Shown here one piece after another: positions 1 through 10,055 of a stretch of DNA of 64,000 nucleotides. The stretch comes from Thalassotalea ponticola (GTDB lineage Bacteria > Pseudomonadota > Gammaproteobacteria > Enterobacterales > Alteromonadaceae): the NCBI RefSeq assembly GCF_041379045.1, contig NZ_CP166871.1, positions 1,116,001-1,180,000 on the forward strand, in the 5' to 3' direction. The position numbers were made by a program, and so were the translations under genes. Position 1 is the first letter of the stretch; the number at the start of each line of letters is the position of its first letter. The notes under the pieces were generated by a model. That model did not search any database. It had not been told where the DNA came from and saw only the letters and a list, made by a program, of their open reading frames with translations.

Positions 1-333
1 TTGCCCAAACGCTTGATCCGTCACGACAGCAACCCTGTTTGTATCGGACAAAAACAAAAATGGTTCTTGTTAAAGCTCACCTGCGCTGATGAGGATGTTA
101 ACTTATTGCATTCATCACACCCTGAGTTTGATGATTGGCGATGGGTTAGTTACTGGTATCCAGTACGACAAGTGGTATCATTTAAACGCGATGTGTATCG
201 TCGGGTGATGAAAGAGTTTATTCCCATGGCTTTGCCAAAAGGACAATTTACTGGGGTCGACGTACCCAACAGTAAAGTGAAAAAAACGAATCACTCACGC
301 CGCAACCATCGACGTCGTAAAGCCAAAAGTTAA
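1..333 (+). CDS. rppH: RNA pyrophosphohydrolase RppH, C-terminal part (truncated by window edge)
   Basis: The frame is open from the first base and encodes the last 110 residues of RppH, the Nudix hydrolase that converts 5'-triphosphorylated mRNA to monophosphate and so starts RNase E decay. The strongly conserved RppH stretches [11 protein letters not shown] and [18 protein letters not shown] are present. The Nudix box itself lies upstream of the window, so the TTG at base 1 is an internal Leu codon and not a start. The C-terminus ends in a basic tail rich in Arg and Lys. The order rppH-ptsP is the usual one in gammaproteobacteria. Confidence 0.93.
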   Translation: MPKRLIRHDSNPVCIGQKQKWFLLKLTCADEDVNLLHSSHPEFDDWRWVSYWYPVRQVVSFKRDVYRRVMKEFIPMALPKGQFTGVDVPNSKVKKTNHSRRNHRRRKAKS

Positions 334-360
334 AATGTAGTTACTTTGCCTTCACAACAA

Positions 361-386
361 AAACCACGCTTGTCGTGGTTTTTTCT
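361..386 (+). terminator. Rho-independent terminator after rppH
   Basis: Stem AAACCACG (361-368), 5-nt loop, CGTGGTTT (374-381), followed by a T-rich run. It lies 28 bases after the rppH stop codon and separates it from ptsP. Confidence 0.8.
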
Positions 387-537
387 TTATCATTACTATA
401 CAACTCATGCTCGATACAGTTAAGTTGCTGATTTTAAATAACAACTAAAATAGTTTATACTTAGTCGCAAAACGGATGAAAACAACTCGCTACGACCGTA
501 CCGTATCGCTGTACGACACCAATCAACAAGAGATAGT

Positions 538-2799
538 ATGTTAACCACCTTACGCCGCATAGTTTTGTCATTTTCACAGCAGCCAGAGCTAGATGCGGCG
601 TTAGATAATATGGTGAGTGACGTCAAGCGAGCAATGAACACTGACTGTTGTTCAATTTACTTAGTCGACTACCAGAAACAGCACTTTGTGTTAATGGCCT
701 CAGACGGTTTAGCCAAAGCGTCTCTAGGGCGCACCACCATTGAATTTTCAGAGGGGCTGGTTGGCTTAGTGGGGCAACGCGAAGAACCGATAAACGTGGC
801 CAATGCACGTTCTCATCCGCGTTTTAAGTACGCACCAGAAGTACAAGAAGACGACCTCAATGCCTTTTTGGGCACGCCCATCATTCATCAGCGCAAAGTG
901 TTAGGGGTTATTTCTGTACAGCAACGCAAAGCACGTCAATTTAATGAAACCGAAGAAGCGTTTTTAGTGACATTGGCCGCTCAGCTCGCGGTCGTTATTG
1001 CCAATATTGAAAGTAAAGAAGTCTTAAGTCGCAACAAAAACCAACAAAACCGACAAATTATTCAAGGGGTTCCGGCATCACCTGGTTTGGTTATTGGGCC
1101 GTTATACGTAAGTTACCCTGAAGCATCTTTAGCGGGCGTTAACTTAGTAAAAACAGACAACGCCGGTAAACAAGCTAAGCTGCTGAGCCGAGCGGTGGCA
1201 AAAACCAAGCAAGATTTATTGCAAATGAGCGAGCGGATGCGCGGGGTCATTGCCGACGACACGCTTGATATATTTGAGATGTATCGACACTTGCTTGAAA
1301 GCGCCAGTTTAAGTGATGAGATTTTCGCCAAAATAGAGCAGGGCTGGTCAGCCCAAAGTGCGCTTAAGTTAGTGATTGAGCAGTACGTGCTGCAATTTGA
1401 GGCGGTAGAAGATGCTTATATCCAAGAGCGCGCTACCGATATTAAAGACTTAGGTAATCGGGTACTGTTTCATTTACAACAACAAAACCAAGTCACTGAA
1501 CCCGTTCCTACAGGCAGCATTCTTGTTGCTGACGAGGTAACCGTATCATTATTGGCGCAAACGCAAAACAAAGGCGTTAAAGCGATAATCTCCTTAAAAG
1601 GTTCAACGAACTCGCATGCGGTTATTCTCGCAAGGGCCTTAGGCATACCGGCGATTGTTGCCGTAGGTGATGTCCCGCTGTCGCTATTTATTGACAAACA
1701 AGCGATTATCGATGGTTATTCAGGACAAATTTATCTCTCACCCGATGTCGCAACACTCAAAGAATACCAACTGTTGGTCAAGGAAGAGTCCGAGCTACAG
1801 CAATTAATTGCCAAAGATGCGCATTTACCGGCAGTGACGTTAGACGGTCGGACGGTACAGGTATTGTTAAATGCGGGACTGAGTTCGCAATTTAACGAAT
1901 CAATCAAAAATGGTGCATCGGGTATTGGCTTGTATCGCACAGAAGTGCCGTTTATGGAACGCGCCTGTTTTCCCTCTGAGCACGAACAAATAGACTGGTA
2001 TAAACGCGTGTTGCAATTGTTTCCACGCCAGTCGGTGGTTATGCGTACACTTGACGTCGGCGGCGATAAAGCGCTGTCGTATTTTCCCATAAGCGAAGAC
2101 AATCCGTTTTTGGGATGGCGCGGCATCCGCATCACGTTAGATCACCCTGAAATATTTCTCGTACAAGTCAGGGCGATGCTAAAAGCAAATATTGGCATCG
2201 GCAATCTCGAAATCATGCTGCCGATGGTGTCTAGATTAAGCGAAGTGGATGATGCTATTAGGTTGATAAATCAGGCCTATTTCGAGGTGGCTAATGAAAC
2301 TCAACAGGAAATTGAAAAGCCTAAAATCGGTATCATGATCGAAGTGCCATCACTGATTTTTCAGCTTGGCGAACTCGCTGAAAAAGTTGACTTCTTTAGT
2401 GTCGGCAGTAACGATCTCACGCAGTATTTACTGGCTGTTGATCGCAACAATGTGCGCGTTGCAGCGCTTTATGATGCGTATCACCCTGCCGTACTGCGAG
2501 CGCTGAAAATGATTGCTGATCAGGCGCAACAGAGTCAAATAGAGCTCAGCTTGTGCGGCGAGTTGGCCAGTGAACCAGGTGGAGCATTACTGCTCATGGC
2601 CATGGGCTACGATAAACTCAGCATGAGTTCGCACAGCGTGATTAAAATTAAGTGGTTAATCCGCAATGTTAATTATCACCAATCACAACACATATTAGCC
2701 CAGTGTTTGGCGCTGCAAAATGCTCACGATGTGCATACGTACCTCAATGCCCAACTCGAATTATTAGGGTTAGGTGGTTTTGTTCGTGCAGGTAAATAA
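538..2799 (+). CDS. ptsP: Phosphoenolpyruvate-protein phosphotransferase, nitrogen-PTS enzyme I (PtsP)
   Basis: 753 residues. An N-terminal GAF sensor domain (about 15-155) is followed by the enzyme I core: HPr-binding/swivelling phosphohistidine domain and a C-terminal PEP-binding TIM barrel. The phosphoacceptor is His360 in GSTNSHAVILARALGIPAIV, close to the equivalent His of E. coli PtsP. Barrel motifs seen are GIGLYRTEVPF, TLDVGGDK and the Cys673 motif LCGELASEP. The protein takes phosphate from PEP and passes it to NPr (PtsO) in the regulatory nitrogen PTS. The ATG at 538 is chosen because the GAF domain begins directly after it and the weak AAGAGA upstream is the only ribosome-binding-like sequence. 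No other PTS genes are nearby. Confidence 0.95.
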   Translation: MLTTLRRIVLSFSQQPELDAALDNMVSDVKRAMNTDCCSIYLVDYQKQHFVLMASDGLAKASLGRTTIEFSEGLVGLVGQREEPINVANARSHPRFKYAPEVQEDDLNAFLGTPIIHQRKVLGVISVQQRKARQFNETEEAFLVTLAAQLAVVIANIESKEVLSRNKNQQNRQIIQGVPASPGLVIGPLYVSYPEASLAGVNLVKTDNAGKQAKLLSRAVAKTKQDLLQMSERMRGVIADDTLDIFEMYRHLLESASLSDEIFAKIEQGWSAQSALKLVIEQYVLQFEAVEDAYIQERATDIKDLGNRVLFHLQQQNQVTEPVPTGSILVADEVTVSLLAQTQNKGVKAIISLKGSTNSHAVILARALGIPAIVAVGDVPLSLFIDKQAIIDGYSGQIYLSPDVATLKEYQLLVKEESELQQLIAKDAHLPAVTLDGRTVQVLLNAGLSSQFNESIKNGASGIGLYRTEVPFMERACFPSEHEQIDWYKRVLQLFPRQSVVMRTLDVGGDKALSYFPISEDNPFLGWRGIRITLDHPEIFLVQVRAMLKANIGIGNLEIMLPMVSRLSEVDDAIRLINQAYFEVANETQQEIEKPKIGIMIEVPSLIFQLGELAEKVDFFSVGSNDLTQYLLAVDRNNVRVAALYDAYHPAVLRALKMIADQAQQSQIELSLCGELASEPGGALLLMAMGYDKLSMSSHSVIKIKWLIRNVNYHQSQHILAQCLALQNAHDVHTYLNAQLELLGLGGFVRAGK

Positions 2800-2905
2800 T
2801 TTGCCGACTATGGTTAACATAGCAGTGCGGTATTTGTCGGTAACCAAGTTGATTGACACAAGAGTGCCATACTCTTTGCCAATCTCGCGATAGTTATACA
2901 AGGTC

Positions 2906-3697
2906 ATGTTTCTCTCAGTCTTTTTAGTTTGTATGTTTATAGGCACGCTCGTCGGCTTCCTCGCCGGTTTACTCGGCATAGGTGGTGGCTTGATCATTGT
3001 GCCTGCGCTCGCATTTTTACTACCCAAATTTGGTGTTGCCAAAGATATTGTCATGCCCATTGCTCTGGCCTCTTCACTGGCATCTATTGTAATCACCTCG
3101 TCCATGGCGGCATTTAATCACCATAAGCTCGGCAACATACCGTGGAAAATTGCCAAGAAGCTGATGCTGTATGTGGCAATAGGCGCCGTTATAGGCGCAA
3201 ATCTCGCCGACTTACTATCGGCAAAACAGTTAAAAGCAATATTTGCCACCTTTGTGATCATGTTAGCGACTTATATGTTATTTTCGATTCGGCGAGTATC
3301 ACAACGCGATTTACCCTCTGATCGGGCGTTGAAGTCTACATCTGCGTTTGCCGGTGTCATTGCCAGCTTGATGGGCATCAGTGGCGGCGCTATTTTGGTG
3401 CCGTATTTAACCTATTGTGGTATGAATTTGCTACATGCGATTGGTATATCTACCGCATGTGGCATGATAGTATCGCTTTTTGGCACAATGGCGTTTATGA
3501 TAGCAGGACTTGATAACCCAAATTTACCCGAGTGGAGTTTGGGCTACATTTATTGGCCTGCCGTGCTTGGTATTACCTCAACGTCAACAATATTAGCGCG
3601 TTACGGGGTGAAATTAGCAAGTCGCCTACCAGTAAAAACAATAAAAAAAGTGTTTGCCGCCTTCTTAATTATCGTGGCAATAAGAATGATGTTTTAA
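2906..3697 (+). CDS. TSUP (TauE/SafE) family membrane permease
   Basis: 263 residues, almost entirely hydrophobic, with about eight predicted membrane segments in two homologous halves. Each half carries the glycine-rich signature of the family: LAGLLGIGGGLIIVPAL near the N-terminus and SLMGISGGAILVPYL in the middle. Family members export or import sulfite, sulfoacetate and other small organosulfur anions, but the substrate here cannot be read from sequence. The gene sits between ptsP and lgt, as in many Vibrio and Shewanella relatives, and ends 12 bases before lgt, so co-transcription is likely. Confidence 0.88.
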   Translation: MFLSVFLVCMFIGTLVGFLAGLLGIGGGLIIVPALAFLLPKFGVAKDIVMPIALASSLASIVITSSMAAFNHHKLGNIPWKIAKKLMLYVAIGAVIGANLADLLSAKQLKAIFATFVIMLATYMLFSIRRVSQRDLPSDRALKSTSAFAGVIASLMGISGGAILVPYLTYCGMNLLHAIGISTACGMIVSLFGTMAFMIAGLDNPNLPEWSLGYIYWPAVLGITSTSTILARYGVKLASRLPVKTIKKVFAAFLIIVAIRMMF

Positions 3698-3709
3698 AAC
3701 GGAAAGTCT

Positions 3710-4540
3710 ATGACATTAGCAGCAATTCAATTTCCGCAAATTGATCCCATTATATTTTCCATCGGTCCGGTTGCCTTGCGCTGGTACGGATTAATGTACT
3801 TAATTGGTTTTGTCTTTGCGTTGGTTTACGCCAACAAAGCCGCCGATAAATCCAATGGTATTTGGACCAGAGAACAAGTCAGTGATTTACTGTTTTATGG
3901 TTTTTTAGGGGTGATTATCGGCGGCCGTGTAGGTTACGTTTTATTTTATAATTTTGATTACTTCCTCGCCGATCCCCTGTACTTATTTAAAATATGGACC
4001 GGAGGCATGTCGTTTCACGGTGGGTTACTTGGTGTTATTACTGCTCTGTTTGTCTTTGCCCGCAAAGAAAACAAGCGCTTTTTAGATGTTGGCGACTTTG
4101 TTGCCCCTTTGGTGCCGTTTGGCCTAGGCGCTGGTCGCATTGGCAATTTTATCAATGCCGAACTTTGGGGGCGTGAAACTGACGTCAGCTGGGCGATGGT
4201 ATTTCCCACCGATCCGCTCGGTCTCGCCAGACACCCATCGCAACTATACGAGTTTTTCCTCGAAGGTGTGGTGTTGTTTTTCATGGTCTATTTGGTCAGT
4301 AAGTACGTTAAAGCGCGCGGCGTTGCCAGCGGTACGTTTTTAGCTGGTTACGGATTATTCCGCTTTATTGTAGAATTTTTCCGCGAGCCAGATGCCCATT
4401 TAGGATTTATCTTTAGCTTCGTGTCGATGGGACAAATACTCTCGCTGCCAATGATAATTATCGGTGTTGGCCTAATCGTTTGGGGATTGAATCATCCGAC
4501 CGCAGTACACACTAACAAGTCAACAAAGGGAGCGTGTTAA
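3710..4540 (+). CDS. lgt: Prolipoprotein diacylglyceryl transferase
   Basis: 276 residues with seven membrane segments. Lgt transfers diacylglycerol from phosphatidylglycerol to the lipobox cysteine of prolipoproteins in the inner membrane, the first step of lipoprotein maturation. His103 in SFHGGLLG and Arg143 in the Lgt signature [13 protein letters not shown] fall at the same residue numbers as the essential residues of E. coli Lgt. The start ATG has GGAAAG just upstream. The stop codon TAA shares its final base with the thyA ATG (TAATG), so lgt and thyA are translationally coupled. Its partner in the pathway, lspA, lies at 12.9 kb. Confidence 0.97.
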   Translation: MTLAAIQFPQIDPIIFSIGPVALRWYGLMYLIGFVFALVYANKAADKSNGIWTREQVSDLLFYGFLGVIIGGRVGYVLFYNFDYFLADPLYLFKIWTGGMSFHGGLLGVITALFVFARKENKRFLDVGDFVAPLVPFGLGAGRIGNFINAELWGRETDVSWAMVFPTDPLGLARHPSQLYEFFLEGVVLFFMVYLVSKYVKARGVASGTFLAGYGLFRFIVEFFREPDAHLGFIFSFVSMGQILSLPMIIIGVGLIVWGLNHPTAVHTNKSTKGAC

Positions 4541-5391
4541 TGAACCAGTATCTACAACTTTGTCAGCGCATTATCGATGAAGGCGTTTGGGTAGACAACA
4601 AACGCACCGGTAAACGTTGTTTAACCGTGATTAATGCCGATTTAGAGTACGACGTAGCCAATAATCAATTTCCGTTAATTACCACTCGCAAGAGTTTTTA
4701 CAAAGCAGCTATTGCTGAGTTGCTCGGTTATATTAAAGGCTACGATAATGCTGCCGACTTTCGCGCCTTAGGTACCAAAACTTGGGATGCCAATGCCAAT
4801 GAAAACAGCGCTTGGTTAAACAATCCATACCGCAAAGGCGAAGACGATATGGGACGCGTTTACGGCGTTCAAGGGCGGGCGTGGAAAAAGCCTGACGGTG
4901 GCACCATCGATCAGTTAAAAAAGGTGGTAGACAACCTAAAAGACGGCATTGACGATCGCGGTGAGATTATCTCGTTTTACAACCCAGGTGAATTTCACAT
5001 GGGCTGTTTGCGTCCGTGTATGCACACCCATAATTTCTCACTGCTCGGGGATACCCTTTATTTGACCAGTTTTCAACGCTCTTGTGATGTACCTCTGGGA
5101 CTCAATTTCAATCAAATTCAGGTATTCACCTTTTTAGCTTTAATAGCGCAAATCACCGGTCACAAAGCGGGCACGGCGTATCACAAAATTGTCAACGCTC
5201 ACATTTACGAAGACCAGTTAGATTTAATGCAAAATGTGCAATTAAAGCGCAAGCCTTTTCCTGCGCCGCAATTAGAAATTAACCCAGACATTAAATCGCT
5301 TGAGGATATTGAAAAGTGGGTAACCGCTGATGACTTTAAAGTAACAGGCTATCAGCATCACGATCCCATTCAGTACCCGTTCTCTGTGTAA
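4540..5391 (+). CDS. thyA: Thymidylate synthase
   Basis: 283 residues. It methylates dUMP to dTMP using methylene-tetrahydrofolate. The catalytic Cys160 lies in [10 protein letters not shown], and the dUMP-binding stretch [14 protein letters not shown] and the C-terminal motif [11 protein letters not shown] are intact. It has the longer form, with an insertion after the N-terminal RTG loop ([20 protein letters not shown]) compared with the 264-residue E. coli enzyme. The start is taken at the ATG at 4540, which has AAAGGGA at 4525-4531. A GTG six bases earlier gives two extra residues but worse spacing. Confidence 0.96.
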   Translation: MNQYLQLCQRIIDEGVWVDNKRTGKRCLTVINADLEYDVANNQFPLITTRKSFYKAAIAELLGYIKGYDNAADFRALGTKTWDANANENSAWLNNPYRKGEDDMGRVYGVQGRAWKKPDGGTIDQLKKVVDNLKDGIDDRGEIISFYNPGEFHMGCLRPCMHTHNFSLLGDTLYLTSFQRSCDVPLGLNFNQIQVFTFLALIAQITGHKAGTAYHKIVNAHIYEDQLDLMQNVQLKRKPFPAPQLEINPDIKSLEDIEKWVTADDFKVTGYQHHDPIQYPFSV

Positions 5392-5461
5392 GTCGTTAAA
5401 TCTGCCGTCAGTCGTTCGTTGCGGAGCATCAACCGCATTAGAAATAAAAGGCTACAAATAA

Positions 5462-5497
5462 AAGGTGAATAGCTGAGCTATTCACCTTGCTTTTTTT
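5462..5497 (+). terminator. Rho-independent terminator after thyA
   Basis: A perfect 12-bp stem, AAGGTGAATAGC / GCTATTCACCTT (5462-5473 and 5477-5488), with a 3-nt loop, then GC and seven Ts. It ends the lgt-thyA transcript and faces the convergent PEP-CTERM gene. Confidence 0.9.
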
Positions 5498-5576
5498 GGA
5501 AAGGTAACTTATTTGCAATTCACCAAGTGCGTTGTTGGATATTGCAACAAGCTAATAAAAGCGCTTGTTATTGGCG

Positions 5577-6206
5577 CTAATTTCTTTGGCGACGCAGCAG
5601 CAAGCCAGCAACACCACTGAGTAAAATTAACAGCGTGCTTGGTTCAGGTACATCTCTAGGGTCCGGACACCTTGTACCTTGACAGGGTGTGTTACCAACA
5701 TAGCGTTTGTACAAGGTGATATGTGATACGTCTTGGCGTTTGCCGTCGCTAAAATCGCCTTTGTAAAACACACTTTCCCAACTGATTGAGTACATACTTG
5801 ATTCATCGTCAAACGCACTGCTTAAATCGATTAAAAAGCCCACGTAACTCGATGACTGGGTATCTTTTGAATTTGAGCCTTTTAAAACAACCATGATTTC
5901 ATAGCCGTCCATATCACCAAATGTTAACTCACCCATCTGACCATCATCCAAATGATCGTATTTTTCGATAAGCTGCCAGTCGCTATAGCCAAACATTTGA
6001 TGTTTATTGACGTATAACTCAGATTTAATCTTATCATTGTTGGACTCACCAACATCGCAACCACTGCTGTTTGACACGGCGCTTTCGATTGCATCACCCA
6101 ACCCTGAGCCAAACTGCTCAGCGCAAGAGATATAAGCGGCCTTAACGCCAAACGGTTGCCACAGCAACAGTACTAATGCGAACAATAGGTATTTTTTGTA
6201 ATGCAT
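5577..6206 (-). CDS. PEP-CTERM sorting-domain exported protein
   Basis: 209 residues. The N-terminus has a Sec signal peptide (KKYLLFALVLLLW..., cleavage probably near VKA/A). The C-terminus is a PEP-CTERM anchor: VPEPSTLLILLSGVAGLLLR followed by a short Arg-rich tail. Such proteins are cleaved and sorted by exosortase, usually with exopolysaccharide and biofilm functions. The central part (Cys pairs, PCQGTRCPDP just before the anchor) is not recognised. The gene has its own sigma-54-like promoter and is convergent with thyA. No exosortase gene is in the window, so the processing enzyme must be encoded elsewhere. Confidence 0.88.
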   Translation of the reverse strand: MHYKKYLLFALVLLLWQPFGVKAAYISCAEQFGSGLGDAIESAVSNSSGCDVGESNNDKIKSELYVNKHQMFGYSDWQLIEKYDHLDDGQMGELTFGDMDGYEIMVVLKGSNSKDTQSSSYVGFLIDLSSAFDDESSMYSISWESVFYKGDFSDGKRQDVSHITLYKRYVGNTPCQGTRCPDPRDVPEPSTLLILLSGVAGLLLRRQRN

Positions 6207-6257
6207 GAAAGCTCCAAGGTGTTGTTATTTATTCACTATTTTCTACTGGGTTAATTT

Positions 6258-6274
6258 AAGCACTATTCATGCCA
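6258..6274 (-). promoter_or_regulatory. Sigma-54 (-24/-12) promoter of the PEP-CTERM gene
   Basis: On the minus strand it reads TGGCATGAATAGTGCTT. GG and GC are separated by exactly 10 nt, as sigma-54 holoenzyme requires. The GC is 54 nt upstream of the start codon at 6206. The three other PEP-CTERM genes in this window carry the same kind of element at a similar distance. Confidence 0.65.
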
Positions 6275-6643
6275 GTATTTTGCAGGTGACGTTTTTAATG
6301 TGCTAGCGAGGTTTTTTGCATTGATGTCGATAATGCCGTGCTTGCTGATGTAAAAAAAAGCGACACAAAATAATTGTTAACTTGTTGTAGAGCTGATGTT
6401 GTTAGGTGTAGTTAAAGACGTTTACACGCCCTAGGGCAGTTAACCGCACTCACAGGTATGCTTGATTAAAAGAGTCTAAGAGATTGTTTTTTGATGAGGT
6501 TTTAATCATGAGGGCGCGGTGGTCATCATCGTCCGATAGCAGTGTTAAAAGTTCGTAACATTGCAAGGTAATGCAATTTTTAATGCCGTATCGCTAGTTA
6601 ATGTGAGGCGACAGACAGTGTTCAGCGATGGGATATGACAGAT
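6275..6643. other. Intergenic stretch without recognised gene
   Basis: Between the PEP-CTERM promoter and the rpsT terminator. No coding frame with a ribosome site, RNA gene or repeat was recognised on either strand. Confidence 0.5.
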
Positions 6644-6672
6644 AAAAAAATACCGCCCTAAGGCGGTATTTC
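6644..6672 (-). terminator. Rho-independent terminator of rpsT
   Basis: Stem TACCGCC/GGCGGTA (6651-6657 and 6662-6668) with a 4-nt loop. Read on the minus strand it is followed by seven Ts. It lies about 45 nt past the rpsT stop codon. Confidence 0.85.
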
Positions 6673-6714
6673 TCAAAAACGTTTTTGCAAAAACTTATCG
6701 AGGCAACTTTATAA

Positions 6715-6975
6715 TTAAAGCGCTTTGATTTTTGCATTTAAGCGGCTCTTAGCACGAGCAGCTTTGTTTTTGTGGATTAAACCTTTACTTGCGTAACGGT
6801 CTAAAATTGGGGTAGCAGCTGCTAATTCTTTTGCAGCAACTTCTTTATCACCAGCTTCGATAGCAGCGATAACTTTTTTCACGTAAGTACGCATCATAGA
6901 GCGACGTGAAGCATTGTGTTGGCGACGCTTTTCAGATTGGATAGCGCGCTTCTTAGCAGTCTTAGAGTTAGCCAA
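6715..6975 (-). CDS. rpsT: 30S ribosomal protein S20
   Basis: 86 residues, the standard S20 length, beginning [17 protein letters not shown] and ending in a basic helix. S20 binds 16S rRNA early in 30S assembly. The start codon is TTG, with AGGAG six bases upstream (6982-6986 on the minus strand). E. coli rpsT also uses UUG, which is linked to its translational autoregulation, so the same feedback is likely here (inference). It is divergent from murJ, the same neighbour arrangement as in E. coli relatives, where rpsT lies beside the ribF-ileS-lspA cluster. Confidence 0.97.
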   Translation of the reverse strand: MANSKTAKKRAIQSEKRRQHNASRRSMMRTYVKKVIAAIEAGDKEVAAKELAAATPILDRYASKGLIHKNKAARAKSRLNAKIKAL

Positions 6976-7216
6976 GATGAACTCCTAAAATTTAAATAAA
7001 TATAGCCATAATTTAAGGATGCGAAATATGCCTGTTTTTTCTGCTCATGTCAAATATTTTATCAGCATAATAGACATTAACTACTTATTGGCTTTAAATA
7101 GCGGTTTTAACGCAGCCCCGCAAAGGCTATGATAGTAACACAAATCGCCCTTGAATCGAAAGTTTACTGGGCTTGGTTACGAAAATAATCAAAACAATAA
7201 CAAAGGAGCAGTAATT

Positions 7217-8785
7217 TTGGCCAAGCGCTTGCTCAAATCAGGCTTAGTCGTCAGCTTTATGACCTTACTATCTCGAGTACTGGGATTGGTACGGGATGTG
7301 GTTATCGCTGATAAGATCGGTACCAGTGCGGGTGCGGATGTATTCTTTTTTGCCAATAAAATTCCTAATTTCTTGCGTCGCCTATTTGCTGAAGGAGCCT
7401 TTGCACAGGCGTTCGTTCCCGTCTTGTCGGAGTATCAGCACCTCGATGATGAGAACAATAGTCAAACAAGTCGACAGTTAATCGCTAAGGTCAGTGGTAC
7501 GTTAGGCGTCATTGTGACCTTGGTTACCGCATTTGGTATGATTGCATCGCCGCTGATGGTTGCGTTGTTTGGTTTTGGCTGGTTCCTCGATTGGCTTAAC
7601 GACGGCGCCAATGCCGCTAAGTTTGATCTTGCCTCAAGTCTATTGGTGATTACCTTTCCCTATTTGTGGTTTATTTCGCTTACCGCCTTAGCGGGCTCTA
7701 TTTTAAATACCCTTGGCAAGTTTTCCGCAGCCGCCTTCACCCCGGTGCTACTCAATGTGTGTATTATTTTAGCGGCGATATATGGCTCTGATCTATTTGA
7801 ACAACCGGCCTATGCGTTAGCGTGGGGGGTATTCTTTGGCGGTTTGAGCCAGTTTTTATTTCAATTACCCTTCCTTTACAAAGCGGGCGTGCTGGTAAAA
7901 CCGCAATGGGGATGGCGCGATCGCGGGGTTCAAAAAATACGCAAGCTGATCATTCCTGCACTATTTGGCGTATCGGTTACGCAAATTAATTTATTGCTTG
8001 ATACCTTAATTGCCAGCTTTTTAATTACCGGTTCAATTAGTTGGCTTTACTACGCCGATCGTTTGTTAGAGTTTCCTTTGGGGCTATTTGGCATTGCTAT
8101 TGCAACGATTATCTTACCGAGTTTATCGCGTTTACATGCAGGACAGAACAAGGCGCAGTTTGCGGCAACGTTGGGTTGGGCGCTAAAAGTTGTTAGCTTA
8201 TTGGGTTGGCCGGCCATGGCGGGCTTAATCGTATTGGCCCAACCGGTTATCATGGTACTTTTTATGCGTGGCGAATTCAGTCAACACGATGTCCAACAAG
8301 TATCGTATGCGTTATTTGCTTATATGAGTGGCTTGGTGAGCTTTATGTTTATCAAAATACTCGCCCCGGGCTATTACGCCCGACAAGACACCACGACACC
8401 GGTTAAAATCGGCATCATAGCGATGGTGGTGAACATGGTATTTAACCTTATTCTCGCACCGCTGTTTGGTTATGTGGGACTCGCTATCGCCACCGCTATA
8501 TCGGCGACGGTTAATGCCACATTGCTTTACATCGGTTTAGTGAAAGCCAATATTTATCGATTGGATAAACACACCTTTATCGTGATGGCTAAATTGGTGG
8601 CCAGTGCATTGGCAATGGCGTTACTGCTTTACTGGCTGTCACCGAGCTTTAATCAATGGCTCACTTTTAGTTTGTTCGAAAAAGTATCGCGCTTAGCCAT
8701 ACTTATTGGTGTTGGTGCAATGAGCTATTTTGCTCTAGCGTTGCTGCTTGGAGTAAGAGTTAAGCACTTTACCGATAAGGTGTAA
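7217..8785 (+). CDS. murJ: Lipid II flippase MurJ
   Basis: 522 residues from the TTG at 7217, with about 14 membrane segments. MurJ belongs to the MOP superfamily and flips lipid-linked peptidoglycan precursor across the inner membrane. The family N-terminus AKRLLKSGLVVSFMTLLSRV and the segment VLGLVRDVVIADKIG are clear. Charged residues expected in the central cavity are present in FANKIPNFLRRLFAEGAF. A TTG at 7151 would add 22 residues, but the 7217 TTG has a perfect AAAGGAG (7202-7208) at the right spacing and gives the usual family start. The gene is upstream of ribF-ileS, as in other Alteromonadales. Confidence 0.95.
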   Translation: MAKRLLKSGLVVSFMTLLSRVLGLVRDVVIADKIGTSAGADVFFFANKIPNFLRRLFAEGAFAQAFVPVLSEYQHLDDENNSQTSRQLIAKVSGTLGVIVTLVTAFGMIASPLMVALFGFGWFLDWLNDGANAAKFDLASSLLVITFPYLWFISLTALAGSILNTLGKFSAAAFTPVLLNVCIILAAIYGSDLFEQPAYALAWGVFFGGLSQFLFQLPFLYKAGVLVKPQWGWRDRGVQKIRKLIIPALFGVSVTQINLLLDTLIASFLITGSISWLYYADRLLEFPLGLFGIAIATIILPSLSRLHAGQNKAQFAATLGWALKVVSLLGWPAMAGLIVLAQPVIMVLFMRGEFSQHDVQQVSYALFAYMSGLVSFMFIKILAPGYYARQDTTTPVKIGIIAMVVNMVFNLILAPLFGYVGLAIATAISATVNATLLYIGLVKANIYRLDKHTFIVMAKLVASALAMALLLYWLSPSFNQWLTFSLFEKVSRLAILIGVGAMSYFALALLLGVRVKHFTDKV

Positions 8786-9078
8786 ATTAGCAATGCGTTA
8801 GTCACAACGCGGCGACCTGTCGACTCGTCACCGCGATTAACGCACTCGCTTATGCAATCTGGATATTGATGTCAAAGTTGCAACACAAACCGTTGCACAT
8901 TGCTCATCAATCGTAAATTTTCAGATAAAACTTTAAAAAATATACAAACTTGCGTTTAGATGCTGATTATTGCGCCACACTAAGATATAATTCGCTGGTT
9001 TTATCAACGTATGATGTGGCTTGTAATGCGTTGCTCTATGCAAAGCAAGTAAACAATTGAGGTAGGGTTCTTATTTAA

Positions 9079-10008
9079 ATGCAATTGGTTAGAGGTATCC
9101 ATAATATTCGCGATGCGCACAATGGCTGTGTGCTAACCATAGGCAATTTTGATGGCGTTCACCTAGGTCATCAGCGCGTGATTAAGGCTTTGGTTGCAAA
9201 AGCAAAAGAAATGAACCTGATGCCGGCCGTTATGGTATTTGAACCTCAACCGCAAGAGCTGTTTAACCCACAGTCAGCGCCAGCGCGTTTAAGCCGCTTG
9301 CGCGACAAGTATTCTTTACTCAAAGAGCTTGGCGTAAAACGTCTTATTTGCGTCAACTTTAACTTTGCTTTTGCCGCCCAATCACCTGAGCAATTTGTAG
9401 AACAATTACTGGTTCAAAAGCTCGGTGTTAAGCACTTGATCATTGGCGATGATTTTCGCTTTGGCAAAAATCGCTTGGGTGATTTTTCAATGTTACAACG
9501 TGCTGGCCAAACTTTTGGTTTTGGCGTTACCGATACCAAGAGTTTTAAGCTGGATCAGTGTCGTATTTCGAGCACTGAAATTAGAAAGGCACTTCAACAA
9601 GACGATTTGGCCGAAGCACAAACCATGCTCGGTCGTAAATACAGCATCCGAGGGCGTGTTGTACACGGTGATAAACAGGGACGCCATTTGGGCTTTCCCA
9701 CAGCAAATGTATTACTAAAGCGCTGCGTATCGCCGATTCGCGGCGTTTATATAGTACAAACCCACTTAGACGGTTTGTCATTTTTTGGCATCGCCAATAT
9801 TGGTTCGAGACCAACAGTAAGGGGCACCCGACAACAGTTGGAAGTGCACATTTTTGATTTTAAAGGCGATTTATACGGTAAGCAGATTGAAGTGGTGTTA
9901 TTACACAAACTGCGCGATGAACAGCGTTTTGCTTCAATCAGCGAATTAACCGCACAAATCAGCCGAGATGCAGAACAAGCGCGTCAATATTGCCAACAGC
10001 TTGGCTAA
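9079..10008 (+). CDS. ribF: Bifunctional riboflavin kinase / FMN adenylyltransferase
   Basis: 309 residues. The N-terminal nucleotidyltransferase domain carries GNFDGVHLGHQ (near residue 23) and the ISSTEIRKAL motif, and makes FAD from FMN. The C-terminal flavokinase domain contains GRVVHGDKQGRHLGFPTAN, which binds ATP-Mg, and ends with LRDEQRFASISEL. Together they convert riboflavin to FMN and FAD. The ATG is preceded by GAGG at longer than ideal spacing, but no better start exists before GNFDG. It heads the ribF-ileS-lspA-fkpB-ispH run. The 293 bases upstream contain a TATAAT (8986-8991) without a good -35 partner. Confidence 0.96.
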   Translation: MQLVRGIHNIRDAHNGCVLTIGNFDGVHLGHQRVIKALVAKAKEMNLMPAVMVFEPQPQELFNPQSAPARLSRLRDKYSLLKELGVKRLICVNFNFAFAAQSPEQFVEQLLVQKLGVKHLIIGDDFRFGKNRLGDFSMLQRAGQTFGFGVTDTKSFKLDQCRISSTEIRKALQQDDLAEAQTMLGRKYSIRGRVVHGDKQGRHLGFPTANVLLKRCVSPIRGVYIVQTHLDGLSFFGIANIGSRPTVRGTRQQLEVHIFDFKGDLYGKQIEVVLLHKLRDEQRFASISELTAQISRDAEQARQYCQQLG

Positions 10009-10055
10009 TACTGAACAATGCACGTAACTAATTGATAGCGACGGATAAATATTTA

